Assembly (NCBI RefSeq): GCF_000416235.1
Contig: NZ_ATLO01000042.1
Coordinates: forward strand, 1 to 64,000
Length of the DNA: 64,000 nt
From: Pseudomonas sp. CFII64
Lineage (GTDB): Bacteria; Pseudomonadota; Gammaproteobacteria; Pseudomonadales; Pseudomonadaceae
Direction: 5' to 3'
Shown here: piece after piece, positions 18,329 through 26,565 of the stretch
How the letters are laid out: the number at the start of each line of letters is the position of its first letter
How positions within the stretch are numbered: the stretch's first letter is position 1
Notes under the pieces: model-generated
The model's database searches: none
What the model saw: the letters and a program-made list of their open reading frames with translations, nothing else
What the model was told of the DNA's origin: nothing
Made by a program: the position numbers and the translations under genes

Positions 18329-19495
18329 ATGCGTATTAATCCACCCCTTGTTGCACTCGCCATTGGTGCCTTTGGCATCGGCGTTACCGAGTTCGCCCCC
18401 ATGGGCATGTTGCCCGGAATCGCTGCGGATCTCGGCGTCTCCATTCCTGCCGCAGGCCTGCTGGTCAGTGCTTACGCCATGGGCGTACTGCTCGGCGCGC
18501 CGCTGATGACCCTCACCACCGGCAGAATTCCCCGGCGCTATCTGCTGATCGGCCTCATGGCGATCTTCACCTTGGGTAATCTGATGTCAGCCTTGGCCAC
18601 CGATTACTACAGCCTCATGGTCGCCAGGGTGGTGACCTCACTGAACCACGGTGCGTTCTTTGGCGTTGGCTCTGTTGTCGCCGCCAGCGTGGTCGCTCCG
18701 GAGAAACGTGCCGGGGCGGTTGCGGCAATGTTCATGGGCCTGACCCTGGCAACCATCGGTGGCGTACCGCTGGCCGCCTGGTTCGGTGAACTGTTCGGCT
18801 GGCGCACAGCTTTTTGGGGCATCACCGGCCTTGGCGTGGTGTCCATGGTCGCGTTGTGGTTCGCGCTGCCCAACCTGCCGGCACCGAAAAGCGTCGGTGT
18901 AATGGCCGAAATTCGGGTATTGGGCCGTGGCCCGGTGCTGGGGGCGTTGGCCCTGACTGTAGTCGGCTCGGGTGCGATGTTTACCGTCTTCACCTACATC
19001 GCGCCTATCCTCAGCAGCGAGACCCATGCGTCCACCGCATACATCACCGCCATGCTAGTGCTGTTCGGTGTGGGATTGACGTTGGGCAACATGTGGGGCG
19101 GCAAGGCGGCCGACCGCTCGATAGATCGCACCCTGATCGTTTCGCTGAGTGTGCTGATTCTCGTCTTGCTGGCGTTCACCGTACTGATGCGTTGGCCGCT
19201 GCCGGCCGCCGTTGCCATTCTGATCTGGGGTATCGCCAGCTTCGCACTCGTGCCGCCGCTCCAGATGCGCGTCATGGAAGCTGCCAAGGACGCCCCCAAT
19301 CTGGCCTCGGCGGTGAACATCGGTGCCTTCAACTTCGGCAACGCGATCGGAGCGGCGCTGGGCGGAGCTGTGATCAATGCCGGGCTGGGTTATCCGGCAA
19401 TTTCCCTGGCCGGAGCAGCAATGGCGGGGCTGGGGCTGCTGATGGTGTTGGCTTTCGTGTGGCGTTCCAGAACGGTTGCAGCTGCGGTGGTGTGA
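18329..19495 (+). CDS. MFS exporter, AraJ/YdhP-like
   Basis: This 388-residue carrier has twelve membrane segments starting at PPLVALAIGAFGIGVTEFAPMG, read in parts. The GVTEFAPMGMLPGIA and SLNHGAFFGVGSVVA motifs are characteristic of the AraJ/YdhP group of sugar or drug exporters. I chose ATG 18329 because TAAGGAG lies 6 bases upstream and the first membrane segment follows at once. The divergent LysR gene is the probable regulator. A stable hairpin follows the stop. Confidence 0.92.
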   Translation: MRINPPLVALAIGAFGIGVTEFAPMGMLPGIAADLGVSIPAAGLLVSAYAMGVLLGAPLMTLTTGRIPRRYLLIGLMAIFTLGNLMSALATDYYSLMVARVVTSLNHGAFFGVGSVVAASVVAPEKRAGAVAAMFMGLTLATIGGVPLAAWFGELFGWRTAFWGITGLGVVSMVALWFALPNLPAPKSVGVMAEIRVLGRGPVLGALALTVVGSGAMFTVFTYIAPILSSETHASTAYITAMLVLFGVGLTLGNMWGGKAADRSIDRTLIVSLSVLILVLLAFTVLMRWPLPAAVAILIWGIASFALVPPLQMRVMEAAKDAPNLASAVNIGAFNFGNAIGAALGGAVINAGLGYPAISLAGAAMAGLGLLMVLAFVWRSRTVAAAVV

Positions 19496-19514
19496 CGATG
19501 GCATAGGGGGGGGG

Positions 19515-19540
19515 CCGTCAGTCGCCATGATGACTGACGG
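19515..19540 (+). terminator. Candidate terminator hairpin after the AraJ-like gene
   Basis: CCGTCAGTC pairs perfectly with GACTGACGG around an 8-base loop, preceded by a run of nine G. Only a short CTTT follows. The same sequence may belong to the adjacent IS-derived repeat, so its role is uncertain. Confidence 0.45.
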
Positions 19541-19748
19541 CTTTCGGCCGATTCTGTTGAGGAAGTCGGCCTTGAGTTCCGCGGCAGAAAAGTACGCATC
19601 TGAGATTGAAATTTTTACTTTTGGCTGAAGCTTCAAGGCTCAGATTTGACGTAGCAGCGTGCAAAAATGGCGTTTCCCCCGGTCAATTTTCGGACAGTTT
19701 AAGCGGAGCGACTTTTTCAACACTATCGGTCGATAGCGGCCAGAAGCA
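19540..19748. mobile_element. Short non-autonomous element related to the IS1182-family insertion at 32.0 kb
   Basis: The left end GCTTTCGGCCGATTCTGTTG matches the left end of the IS at 32.0 kb, and the right end CGGCCAGAAGCA matches its right end. Internally, the 24-base ends 19545-19568 and 19709-19732 form an imperfect inverted repeat with 19 of 24 positions matched. There is no transposase between them. A 14-base palindrome (19723-19736) interrupts the right end relative to the full IS. It is either a miniature derivative or a decayed deletion product. The following stretch to 19917 contains no supportable gene. Confidence 0.65.
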
Positions 19749-19917
19749 CAGGTCCGCTATTCTCGCAGCTCTCGTTGAACAGACGTTGACGCTGGGGGCA
19801 TAAACTTTGTGCTGCTTGCTACCGCCATTAGTTTCATAAACTCAGTCGCTACAAATGCATTCGAATGGAAGAAACCCATAATCAGCGTGCTGAGAACACA
19901 GGTTTCCACAGCCCTCA

Positions 19918-20817
19918 TCAGCTCTTGAACATGTCAGTTGTATTGCGCAGCCTGCGGGCATCCCTGGCGGGTGACAGGCCGAACAGACGGACGTAATGCC
20001 TACTGAACTGCGAGGGGCTTTCGTAGCCCACTCGGTATCCTGCGCTTGCGGCATCAACCGATTCGGCCACCATCAGCCGCCGCGCTTCTTGAAGTCGCAA
20101 CTGGCTACAAAATTCCAATGGGCTCATGGAGGTGACCGCTTTGAAATGCGTGTGGAATGTGGAACGGCTCATGCCGGCAATATCAGCTATAGCCTCTATG
20201 CGGCAGGTTTCTCTGTAATGAGTGCGTAGCCAGGCAATGGCCTTGGCGATCTGGTTCAGGCGGCTATCTGCTTTTGCCATCTGTCGAACCACCCCGTTAC
20301 CTCGACTGTTCAAAAGCCTGTACAAAATCTCGCGGACCACTAGCGGAGCCAGTGCCTCGACATCGTCAGGCGTGTCCAGCAGCCTGCAAAGTCTTACCGC
20401 AGCGTCCAGCAGCTCGGGGGTTGTGTCGTTAAGTTCTATGCCCGAAGCAGGCAGATTGCTTTTCTCTTGCGGTTCCGGATGTCGCAAGGTCAGATCGCTC
20501 AATACGGTTATGTCCAGATTGAGTACCAGACACAGGTAGGGCGCCGATTCACTCGCCTCAGTGACAGAGCCCATCACGGGTACGTCCACCGACGCCACGA
20601 GGTATGTTGCCGCGTCATAGACATACGATGTAGTCCCGGCTACCACACGTTTGCGGCCTTGGGCGATGAGGCAAAGCGTTGGCTCATAGACAACAGGCAT
20701 CGCCATCGTCGGTGTGCCCGAGCGAACCAGGCTGACGCCAGCAATCGCTGTTCGATGTATTCCGTCAGCAGGGGTGTGACGAGTGATGAGATCGACCAGC
20801 TTCTCCAGAGATTCCAT
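19918..20817 (-). CDS. AraC-family transcriptional regulator with AraC_N domain (YqhC-like)
   Basis: This 299-residue protein has the N-terminal AraC_N cupin (VVYEPTLCLIAQGRKRVVAG, YDAATYLVASVDVPVMGSV) and two C-terminal helix-turn-helix motifs (IADIAGMSRSTFHTHFKAVT and GYRVGYESPSQFSRHYVRLFG). Its layout matches YqhC, which regulates aldehyde reductases. The ATG at 20817 begins the conserved part. The next gene upstream, divergent at 21119, is an NTF2-like secreted protein, but the 301-base gap leaves the target open. Confidence 0.9.
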   Translation of the reverse strand: MESLEKLVDLITRHTPADGIHRTAIAGVSLVRSGTPTMAMPVVYEPTLCLIAQGRKRVVAGTTSYVYDAATYLVASVDVPVMGSVTEASESAPYLCLVLNLDITVLSDLTLRHPEPQEKSNLPASGIELNDTTPELLDAAVRLCRLLDTPDDVEALAPLVVREILYRLLNSRGNGVVRQMAKADSRLNQIAKAIAWLRTHYRETCRIEAIADIAGMSRSTFHTHFKAVTSMSPLEFCSQLRLQEARRLMVAESVDAASAGYRVGYESPSQFSRHYVRLFGLSPARDARRLRNTTDMFKS

Positions 20818-21118
20818 CCGTGTCCCTCGACAGTCCATATGACGGTACTTGGGCATCGACCCTATCGGATAATCGTGTAAGAAAACAGGACAATCCAGCT
20901 ACGCGTCGGCGCACCTTGAAGGCAGACTGATTCTTCAGGCGTGAGAGTCCGGCCATCAAAGCGGTCGTCATGCTCGACATCTTGGTACTCGTCTACGTCC
21001 GATATCCCGGACGATCAGGTATGCGTGTTTTTTCACTCGCACTTGGCCACGAGACCTTTGGCTCCAAGATGACAGGAAGATCGCACAGCAACACAACTCA
21101 CCCAAGAGGCTTCTCAGC
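20818..21118. other. Intergenic region between divergent AraC and NTF2-like genes
   Basis: No coding sequence is supported here. It must hold the promoters of both flanking genes; I see no convincing palindrome or paired -35/-10 boxes. Confidence 0.6.
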
Positions 21119-21637
21119 ATGTGCACATCAAACTATCAAACTATCCGTTCAGCCGCCTTTGCGTTAGTGACACTGTTTGGCATGGCTGTGTTGTCGAGCG
21201 CCGCTAGCGCTGATTCGCCCACCGATGTACGCAACAAGCAACTCGTGACGCAAGCGTTTGATCGCTGGGCCTCTGGTGGAACGTCGTTCTTCACCGAGAT
21301 ATTGTCGCCAGACGTTGTTTGGACAATCAAGGGCTCGGGCCCTAGTGCGGGTGTCTATAAGGGCTCGAAAGCATTCGTTGAGCGTGCTGTGCGGCCATTT
21401 GTATCTCGCTTATCCACCCCCGTACGACCAGTCAGCAAGCAAATCTGGGCGGACGGCGATCATGTGATCGTTCAATGGGACGGCGCCGCCGTAGCGCGTG
21501 ACGGGAAGGCTTACTCCAACAGCTACGCCTGGGTGTTTCACATGCGAAACGGCAAAGCGTTCGAGGTCACGGCCTTCCTCGACCTTGTGCCTTACGACGA
21601 CGTACTGCGGCGCATTCCTGTACCTGCGATCAAGTGA
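21119..21637 (+). CDS. Secreted NTF2/SnoaL-like protein
   Basis: This 172-residue protein starts with a signal peptide (SAAFALVTLFGMAVLSSAASA, read in parts, cut after ASA). The mature part is one NTF2-like cone: LVTQAFDRWASGGTSFFTEILSPDVVWTIKGSG, read in parts, and VIVQWDGAAVARDGKAYSNSYAWVFHMRNGK. The family includes ketosteroid-isomerase-type enzymes and non-enzymatic ligand binders; catalytic residues cannot be assigned. Export to the periplasm is inferred from the signal. It stands alone between an AraC and a LysR gene. Confidence 0.85.
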   Translation: MCTSNYQTIRSAAFALVTLFGMAVLSSAASADSPTDVRNKQLVTQAFDRWASGGTSFFTEILSPDVVWTIKGSGPSAGVYKGSKAFVERAVRPFVSRLSTPVRPVSKQIWADGDHVIVQWDGAAVARDGKAYSNSYAWVFHMRNGKAFEVTAFLDLVPYDDVLRRIPVPAIK

Positions 21638-21730
21638 TAATGGCCTGACGGTCCTCCGTGCCAGCGGTAGCCCGGGCTTGCCGCCACTTGACGGGTGCCG
21701 GAATGGATCGGGCCGAAAATGCGCTTATGA

Positions 21731-22645
21731 CTATTGAATCCCATTGCACATTTGCGCTTCAGCCCTTAGAAAGTCGACGAATGCCCTGAGCGGCGATGGC
21801 ATGTGACGGCGCCCGTGATAGTAAAGATATGGACCGTCGAATGCCTGCCACCAGTCCTCGAGAATCGGCAAGAGGCGCCCATCGGAAAGCGGCTCACGCA
21901 AAAAGTCCTCAAAGGTATACACAACGCCCAGCCCGTTGATGGCCGAGTGAATCTTCAGATCGTGCGATGACGTCAGCATTTGCCCCCGGGGCGGTACGCG
22001 CACGACGCGGCCGTCTTTTTCGAATTCAAACACGCCTACTTTTCCACTCTCGAACCGATGGCCAAGCATCTCGTGGTTTAGCAAATCCGCAGGCTGAGAG
22101 GGCGTGCCACGTTCGGCCAGATAACGCGGCGCGGCCGCCGCGACGAAGCGCTGTCGGCGTGGGCCGATGGGCACCGCTATCATGTCCTTGGCCAAGCTCT
22201 CCCCGTAGCGTACGCCGGCGTCATACCCACCGGCGATGACGTCTACAAAGGTGTTCTCCATGACGACTTCGACATTGACTCCTGGATAGAGCCGCAGAAA
22301 GCGCGCCAGCAGATCAGGCAACAGGAAGCGTGCCACAGGCACCGGTACATTGAGCTTCAGCGTGCCGACCGGACGCTGCGCTTCGTCGTCCAGATCATTG
22401 AAGGCAGCATCGATCTCCAGTAAGGCCGGGCGCAGTCGCTCAAGCAATCGCTCGCCCGCGGTCGTCGGCGTGACGCTCCGTGTGGTTCGATTGAGCAGGC
22501 GCAAGCCAAGGTCGCTTTCCAGCCGACGTATGCAGTCACTCAGAGAGGAGGCGCTAAGACCGCGCTTTTGCGCAGCGGCGCGAAATCCCCCTGCTTCAAC
22601 CACCACAGCAAAGATCGATACATCGGTAAGGTTTGGTTTGCGCAT
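21731..22645 (-). CDS. LysR-family transcriptional regulator
   Basis: The 304-residue protein begins MRKPNLTDVSIFAVVVEAGG and has a LysR recognition helix (LSASSLSDCIRRLESDLG) and a substrate-binding domain with AGGYDAGVRYGESLAKDMIAVPIG. The ATG at 22645 is preferred to upstream starts because the family N-terminus begins there. It is divergent from the small DUF2790 gene and, further on, from the SDR/carrier pair, which are candidate targets. Confidence 0.9.
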   Translation of the reverse strand: MRKPNLTDVSIFAVVVEAGGFRAAAQKRGLSASSLSDCIRRLESDLGLRLLNRTTRSVTPTTAGERLLERLRPALLEIDAAFNDLDDEAQRPVGTLKLNVPVPVARFLLPDLLARFLRLYPGVNVEVVMENTFVDVIAGGYDAGVRYGESLAKDMIAVPIGPRRQRFVAAAAPRYLAERGTPSQPADLLNHEMLGHRFESGKVGVFEFEKDGRVVRVPPRGQMLTSSHDLKIHSAINGLGVVYTFEDFLREPLSDGRLLPILEDWWQAFDGPYLYYHGRRHMPSPLRAFVDFLRAEAQMCNGIQ

Positions 22646-22853
22646 GAGTCCATCTCCACATGAGCCCACTGTACGCGATGCCGTACGGGCCATCCACTTT
22701 ACCCCTGCTTATCATTAAGGGCTCGTACACAGATACTCCTCTCTCACCCCGTCAGCCGAAATCACCCTACGGGAATGCCTGGTTCGGATCGCTCGGGTTC
22801 TGGAGCCACTGCCGAACCGCCAACGCGGCGGGCATCAACACAGAGGAAATCTT

Positions 22854-23114
22854 ATGCATATCCGTTGCCTGTCAATCGTAAGCATGATGACGATGACTGC
22901 TCTGAACTCTCCATCTCTGCTCGCCAACGAGCAGGCCGAAATCCCCGCCTACCGATATGGCACCCAACTGAATATCGCGAGGGTCATCCGCATCGAAGAG
23001 CCGGCGACGCCGACCTGCGAAATCGTGCGAGCAAAGATGACCTTTGTGAACACGCAAGGTGTCACCGAGCAGGTCAGCTTTTTGAAGCAGGCAGAGGCAT
23101 GCCGGCGTATATGA
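22854..23114 (+). CDS. DUF2790 family small exported protein
   Basis: This 86-residue protein has a signal peptide ending near SLLANE, followed by the DUF2790 pattern YRYGTQLNIARVIRIEEP, then a Cys and CEIVRAKMTFVNTQGVTEQV. The family is nearly restricted to pseudomonads, is periplasmic and has no known function. Two Cys residues in the mature part (TPTCEIV and EACRRI) could form a disulfide. It lies 150 bases upstream of the SDR gene in the same direction. Confidence 0.8.
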   Translation: MHIRCLSIVSMMTMTALNSPSLLANEQAEIPAYRYGTQLNIARVIRIEEPATPTCEIVRAKMTFVNTQGVTEQVSFLKQAEACRRI

Positions 23115-23264
23115 CTCCCACACGGACGCCGCCGATGTGTGCCCTGGCGCCGGTAGCTCGAACAAGCACTGGGTTCAACTGGCGTGTCCCCCTCCAGGCA
23201 TCTGTCACTGATTTCGGTTCATATCCGGCCATGCCGGTTCACCATCTGAAGAGAGAGCACAACC

Positions 23265-24320
23265 ATGTGGCATAGCGCAGCACTATCCGCCATTGACGTC
23301 GCCAGTGGCGTTACCCGACTGTTGAAGCTTGCCCGCACATTGACTGTTGGTGTCACTTTGCTCAGCCCGGCAAGTGTCTTCGCCGCCGATCGCATCGCGC
23401 CAAAACCGGACTGGTCCACCGCTGACATGCCTTCGCAGCAGGGCCGCATCGCCCTGGTGACCGGCGGAACCAGTGGCATGGGCTATGAAGATGCACTGGC
23501 GCTTGCACGCGCTGGCGCGGAGGTGATCATTGCCGCACGCAACCCAGAGCGTGGTGCACAGGCCATCGCGCGGATCAAGACAGCCGTGCCCAATGCCAAT
23601 GTGCAGTTCAAGACGGTGGATTTGGCCGATTTGTCTTCCGTCCGCACGCTGGCTGATGAACTTAACCAGAGGCTGCCGCGTCTCGATTTACTGATCAACA
23701 ATGCCGCGATTATGTCGCCTCCTGAGCGAGGTACATCTGCGCAAGGTTTCGAGCTGCAGATGGCAACCAACTATTTCGGGCATTTCGCGTTGACCGGCAT
23801 GTTGGTGCCCCTGTTGCGCAAGAGCAAGGATGCCCGCGTAGTAAGCGTCTCAAGCATCGCTGCAGCGCGCGGGGCCATCAACTTCGAGGACCTGCAAAGC
23901 GAGCAGGCTTACAACCCCTTTGGCGCGTACGCCCAATCCAAGCTTTCCATCCTGCATTGGGCATTTGCGCTGCAACGGCGTAGCGATGCGGCAGGCTGGG
24001 GGATTCGTAGCATCGCTGCACATCCCGGCGTAGCCGTAACCGAGCTGATCGCACGCGGCCCCGGGCTTGATAGCGAAATCGGAAAACAGTGGGCTGTGGA
24101 TCGGGAAAAATACCATTCGGCTGCCCAGGGGGCATTACCCACGCTCTACGCCGCTACTGCTCCCGAGGCAGTGGCGGGCGCTTATTACGGGCCGACCGGT
24201 GAGGAGCAGAAGCGCGGCCCGTTGGGCTTTGCCATTACGCCTCCCGCCGCCACCAACGCGGCAGATGCCGAGCGGCTCTGGAATCTCTCTGAACAGCTCA
24301 CCGGTGTGACATATCCGTAA
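23265..24320 (+). CDS. Short-chain dehydrogenase/reductase with an N-terminal signal-like segment
   Basis: This 351-residue SDR has the cofactor motif TGGTSGMG, the NNAAI motif and the catalytic Tyr-Lys in YAQSK, with Ser in VVSVSSIAA. It resembles the retinol dehydrogenase/protochlorophyllide reductase-like group. The first 45 residues (ending LLSPASVFAAD) look like a signal peptide or membrane anchor, which is unusual for an NAD(P)-binding enzyme. The ATG at 23265 with GAGAGAG upstream supports inclusion of this segment. The nucleotide-carrier-like gene follows 66 bases later on the same strand, so the two are likely an operon. Confidence 0.88.
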   Translation: MWHSAALSAIDVASGVTRLLKLARTLTVGVTLLSPASVFAADRIAPKPDWSTADMPSQQGRIALVTGGTSGMGYEDALALARAGAEVIIAARNPERGAQAIARIKTAVPNANVQFKTVDLADLSSVRTLADELNQRLPRLDLLINNAAIMSPPERGTSAQGFELQMATNYFGHFALTGMLVPLLRKSKDARVVSVSSIAAARGAINFEDLQSEQAYNPFGAYAQSKLSILHWAFALQRRSDAAGWGIRSIAAHPGVAVTELIARGPGLDSEIGKQWAVDREKYHSAAQGALPTLYAATAPEAVAGAYYGPTGEEQKRGPLGFAITPPAATNAADAERLWNLSEQLTGVTYP

Positions 24321-24386
24321 TGACCCTTGGGCGCGAGGCCGACTCGCGCCTGCCTTTTGGCACGTTACCCTCGATCCGGAGGTTTC

Positions 24387-25700
24387 ATGCGTACGCCTTC
24401 CTCTTTGCACCGGTGGGGCAAAGTCGTCAACGCTCAACCCAATGAGCTGGGGGCGGTGTTATCAGCATTTCTCCTTTTTCTATGCCTGTTTGCCGGCTAT
24501 TTCATGCTTCGCCCGATACGCGAATCAATGGGTATCGCTGCCGGCGTCGACAATCTGCAATGGCTCTTTACCCTTACCTTCACAGTCATGCTGGTGGCCG
24601 TTCCGCTGTTCGCCTGGCTGAGCTCACGGGTACCGCGCTTGCGCTTCATCGACTGGGTTTATGGCTTCTTCGCAATCAACCTGCTGATATTCGTCGCGCT
24701 GTTCCAGTTAATGCCTGATAGCACCTGGCTTGCCCGAGTCTTCTACGTCTGGATATCGGTCTACAACCTGTTCGTCGTCTCCGTTGCATGGAGCCTGATG
24801 GCGGATGTATTCGACAGCGAACAAGCTAAACGGCTATTTGCAGTCATTGCGGCGGGCGCCAGCGTTGGCGGCTTGCTCGGACCGGCCCTGAGTGCGGTGT
24901 TGATCGGTTCTATCGGTGCGTCGGGGCTGATGCTCATGGCCGCGCTGTTGCTAGGGGGCACGCTGGTATTGAAACAAGCATTAATGCGCTGGCGTGAAGA
25001 GGGCGGAGCGGGCCGCCCCGGCGCGGCGCCGACGCAAAGCCCTCGGCGCCCACTGGCTGGCAATCCATTGAGCGGCATGACGGCGGTGCTCAGATCGCCT
25101 TACCTGCTAGGGGTCGCAGGGTTCGTCGTGCTACTGGCGACTGTCACCACCTTTCTTTACTTCGAACAGGCCCGTCTAGTGGCCGAGCACTTCCCAGACC
25201 GCGAATCTCAGGTACGCGTTTTTGGCACCATTGATTTCATCGTGCAGGCCGGTGCTCTGGTGTCGCAGCTGTTCATTACGGGGAGAATAGCGCCGAAGTT
25301 TGGCGTACGGGGATTGTTGGCAATCGTGCCCTTGCTCATGTGCATTGGCTTCGTCGGCCTTGCACTTGCGCCTGGATTCGCGCTGTTAGCCATATTGATG
25401 ACAGTGCGGCGCATTGGCGAGTACGCGTTCGTCAGACCGGGAAGGGAAATGCTGTTCGCACCGCTGGACGCTGAAAGCAAGTACAAGGCCAAGAACTTCA
25501 TCGACACAGTGGTCTATCGCGGTGGAGATGCCGTGGGCGGCTGGGCCAAAAGCCTGCTCGACATGCTGGGTCAGGGCGCCGGGCTTGCCGCGTTTATCGG
25601 GGCCGGTTGTGCGCTGTTGTGGGCGTATCTGGGATGGCAACTCGGGCTGCGAGTCGATAATCGACCAGAGGCACCGAGGGTGTCCTTGTCGTCGCTATAA
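24387..25700 (+). CDS. NTP/NDP-exchange-transporter-like (Npt/TLC family) membrane protein
   Basis: This 437-residue protein has twelve hydrophobic segments and the family opening ELGAVLSAFLLFLCLFAGYFMLRPIRESMG, read in parts, then VFYVWISVYNLFVVSVAWSLMADVFD. It resembles bacterial relatives of chlamydial/plastid nucleotide carriers that are found in free-living bacteria with unknown substrates. The start ATG at 24387 follows GGAGG. Because it sits directly behind the SDR gene, a link to a nucleotide-like or other anionic metabolite is possible but not shown. Confidence 0.83.
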   Translation: MRTPSSLHRWGKVVNAQPNELGAVLSAFLLFLCLFAGYFMLRPIRESMGIAAGVDNLQWLFTLTFTVMLVAVPLFAWLSSRVPRLRFIDWVYGFFAINLLIFVALFQLMPDSTWLARVFYVWISVYNLFVVSVAWSLMADVFDSEQAKRLFAVIAAGASVGGLLGPALSAVLIGSIGASGLMLMAALLLGGTLVLKQALMRWREEGGAGRPGAAPTQSPRRPLAGNPLSGMTAVLRSPYLLGVAGFVVLLATVTTFLYFEQARLVAEHFPDRESQVRVFGTIDFIVQAGALVSQLFITGRIAPKFGVRGLLAIVPLLMCIGFVGLALAPGFALLAILMTVRRIGEYAFVRPGREMLFAPLDAESKYKAKNFIDTVVYRGGDAVGGWAKSLLDMLGQGAGLAAFIGAGCALLWAYLGWQLGLRVDNRPEAPRVSLSSL

Positions 25701-25805
25701 TTACTTCCCGACCTTTCCATCTATGACGGATGGCGAGTGCTTCCACGTCGTCCACTGGCGTCAGGTGAATCAACTGTGCGTCGTCGCTGACACACTGTTT
25801 TTATG

Positions 25806-26133
25806 ACTGCAAGTACACAGGAACAGCGGATCTGAAGGCGCTGAGGGAAGCCAACCGGCTGGCGCCCGCTTTGCGTATGTGCTCGCGCTCAGTCTGCAAG
25901 ATCGAGGGGAATTGCAGGACGCACGTCGCCAGCTGGAACAAACCCTCGCTAAGCATCCCGAAAACCGTGATGTACGTATGGCCCTGGTTGCCCAATTGCG
26001 GGATGAAGGTGAAGTCCCGAAAATGAAGGCGGTCATTGAGGAATTCAAAGCTATCAATCCCGGCGATCCATTGTTGCAACCGAACGTTGGACCCGGTTTT
26101 GAAATCGTCTTACTGCCCTGCTCACCCAGCTAG
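25806..26133 (+). pseudogene. Remnant of a tetratricopeptide-repeat protein
   Basis: Two frames together read as TPR sequence: ADLKALREANRLAPA (from about 25826) continues, after a frame change near 25865, as ARFAYVLALSLQDRGELQDA, then RRQLEQTLAKHPENRDVRMALVAQL. The helix pairs have TPR spacing. The start and N-terminal repeats are missing and the frame is broken, so it is a decayed gene. The end at 26133 contains a short non-TPR tail. Confidence 0.65.
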
Positions 26134-26176
26134 CGAGTGAAATTGCCTCGAAGCCACCGAGGACGTTTCCAAGTCG

Positions 26177-26437
26177 CTAGTCTTGCATCGTCCACGAAAC
26201 GAGCCGGGCAACGATTGGGCGCACGACGAGCACGCAGACAAATGCCGAAGGCATTGCTACCCGGTACGCATTCATCACATGCTCCATGTAATGCTCCCCA
26301 ACACCGAATTCTGCAATGGTGATGACGAGACACATAAGAAACGCCATGATCGTCGCCATGTAGAGGGCGAAGACGTAAGGCATCGCTTGTTTCGGGAGGC
26401 GAAATCGCGCCGTTTTTTGAGCTGTTCCGTCGGTCAT
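26177..26437 (-). CDS. DUF2798 family membrane protein
   Basis: This 86-residue protein has two hydrophobic segments, YVFALYMATIMAFLMCLVITIA and AYRVAMPSAFVCVLVVRPIV (read in parts), the DUF2798 pattern. The first 17 residues are hydrophilic and probably cytoplasmic. The ATG at 26437 has AAGGA 7 bases upstream. The LysR gene at 26566 is divergent, 128 bases away, and may control it. The family has no known function. Confidence 0.82.
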   Translation of the reverse strand: MTDGTAQKTARFRLPKQAMPYVFALYMATIMAFLMCLVITIAEFGVGEHYMEHVMNAYRVAMPSAFVCVLVVRPIVARLVSWTMQD

Positions 26438-26565
26438 CAGTTAATCCTTGTCAATCTTGGGTAGCGAAAGAGCGGTTAACCTAACAACCTCCTGTAGGTG
26501 CTGGTAGACGCGTTGCGCTTAAATCATCCTTAAGTAAATTCAACGAATTGAGCACTTAGCATCTG

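Noticed and set aside
19803..19924. Short frame with a hydrophobic start (FVLLATAISFINSV) before the AraC stop
   Set aside because: Only about 40 residues, no start or ribosome site; it might be a membrane-protein remnant but I cannot place it.
22775..23275. 166-residue plus-strand frame overlapping the DUF2790 gene
   Set aside because: Arg/Pro-rich shadow of the DUF2790 frame with no signal peptide or family match.
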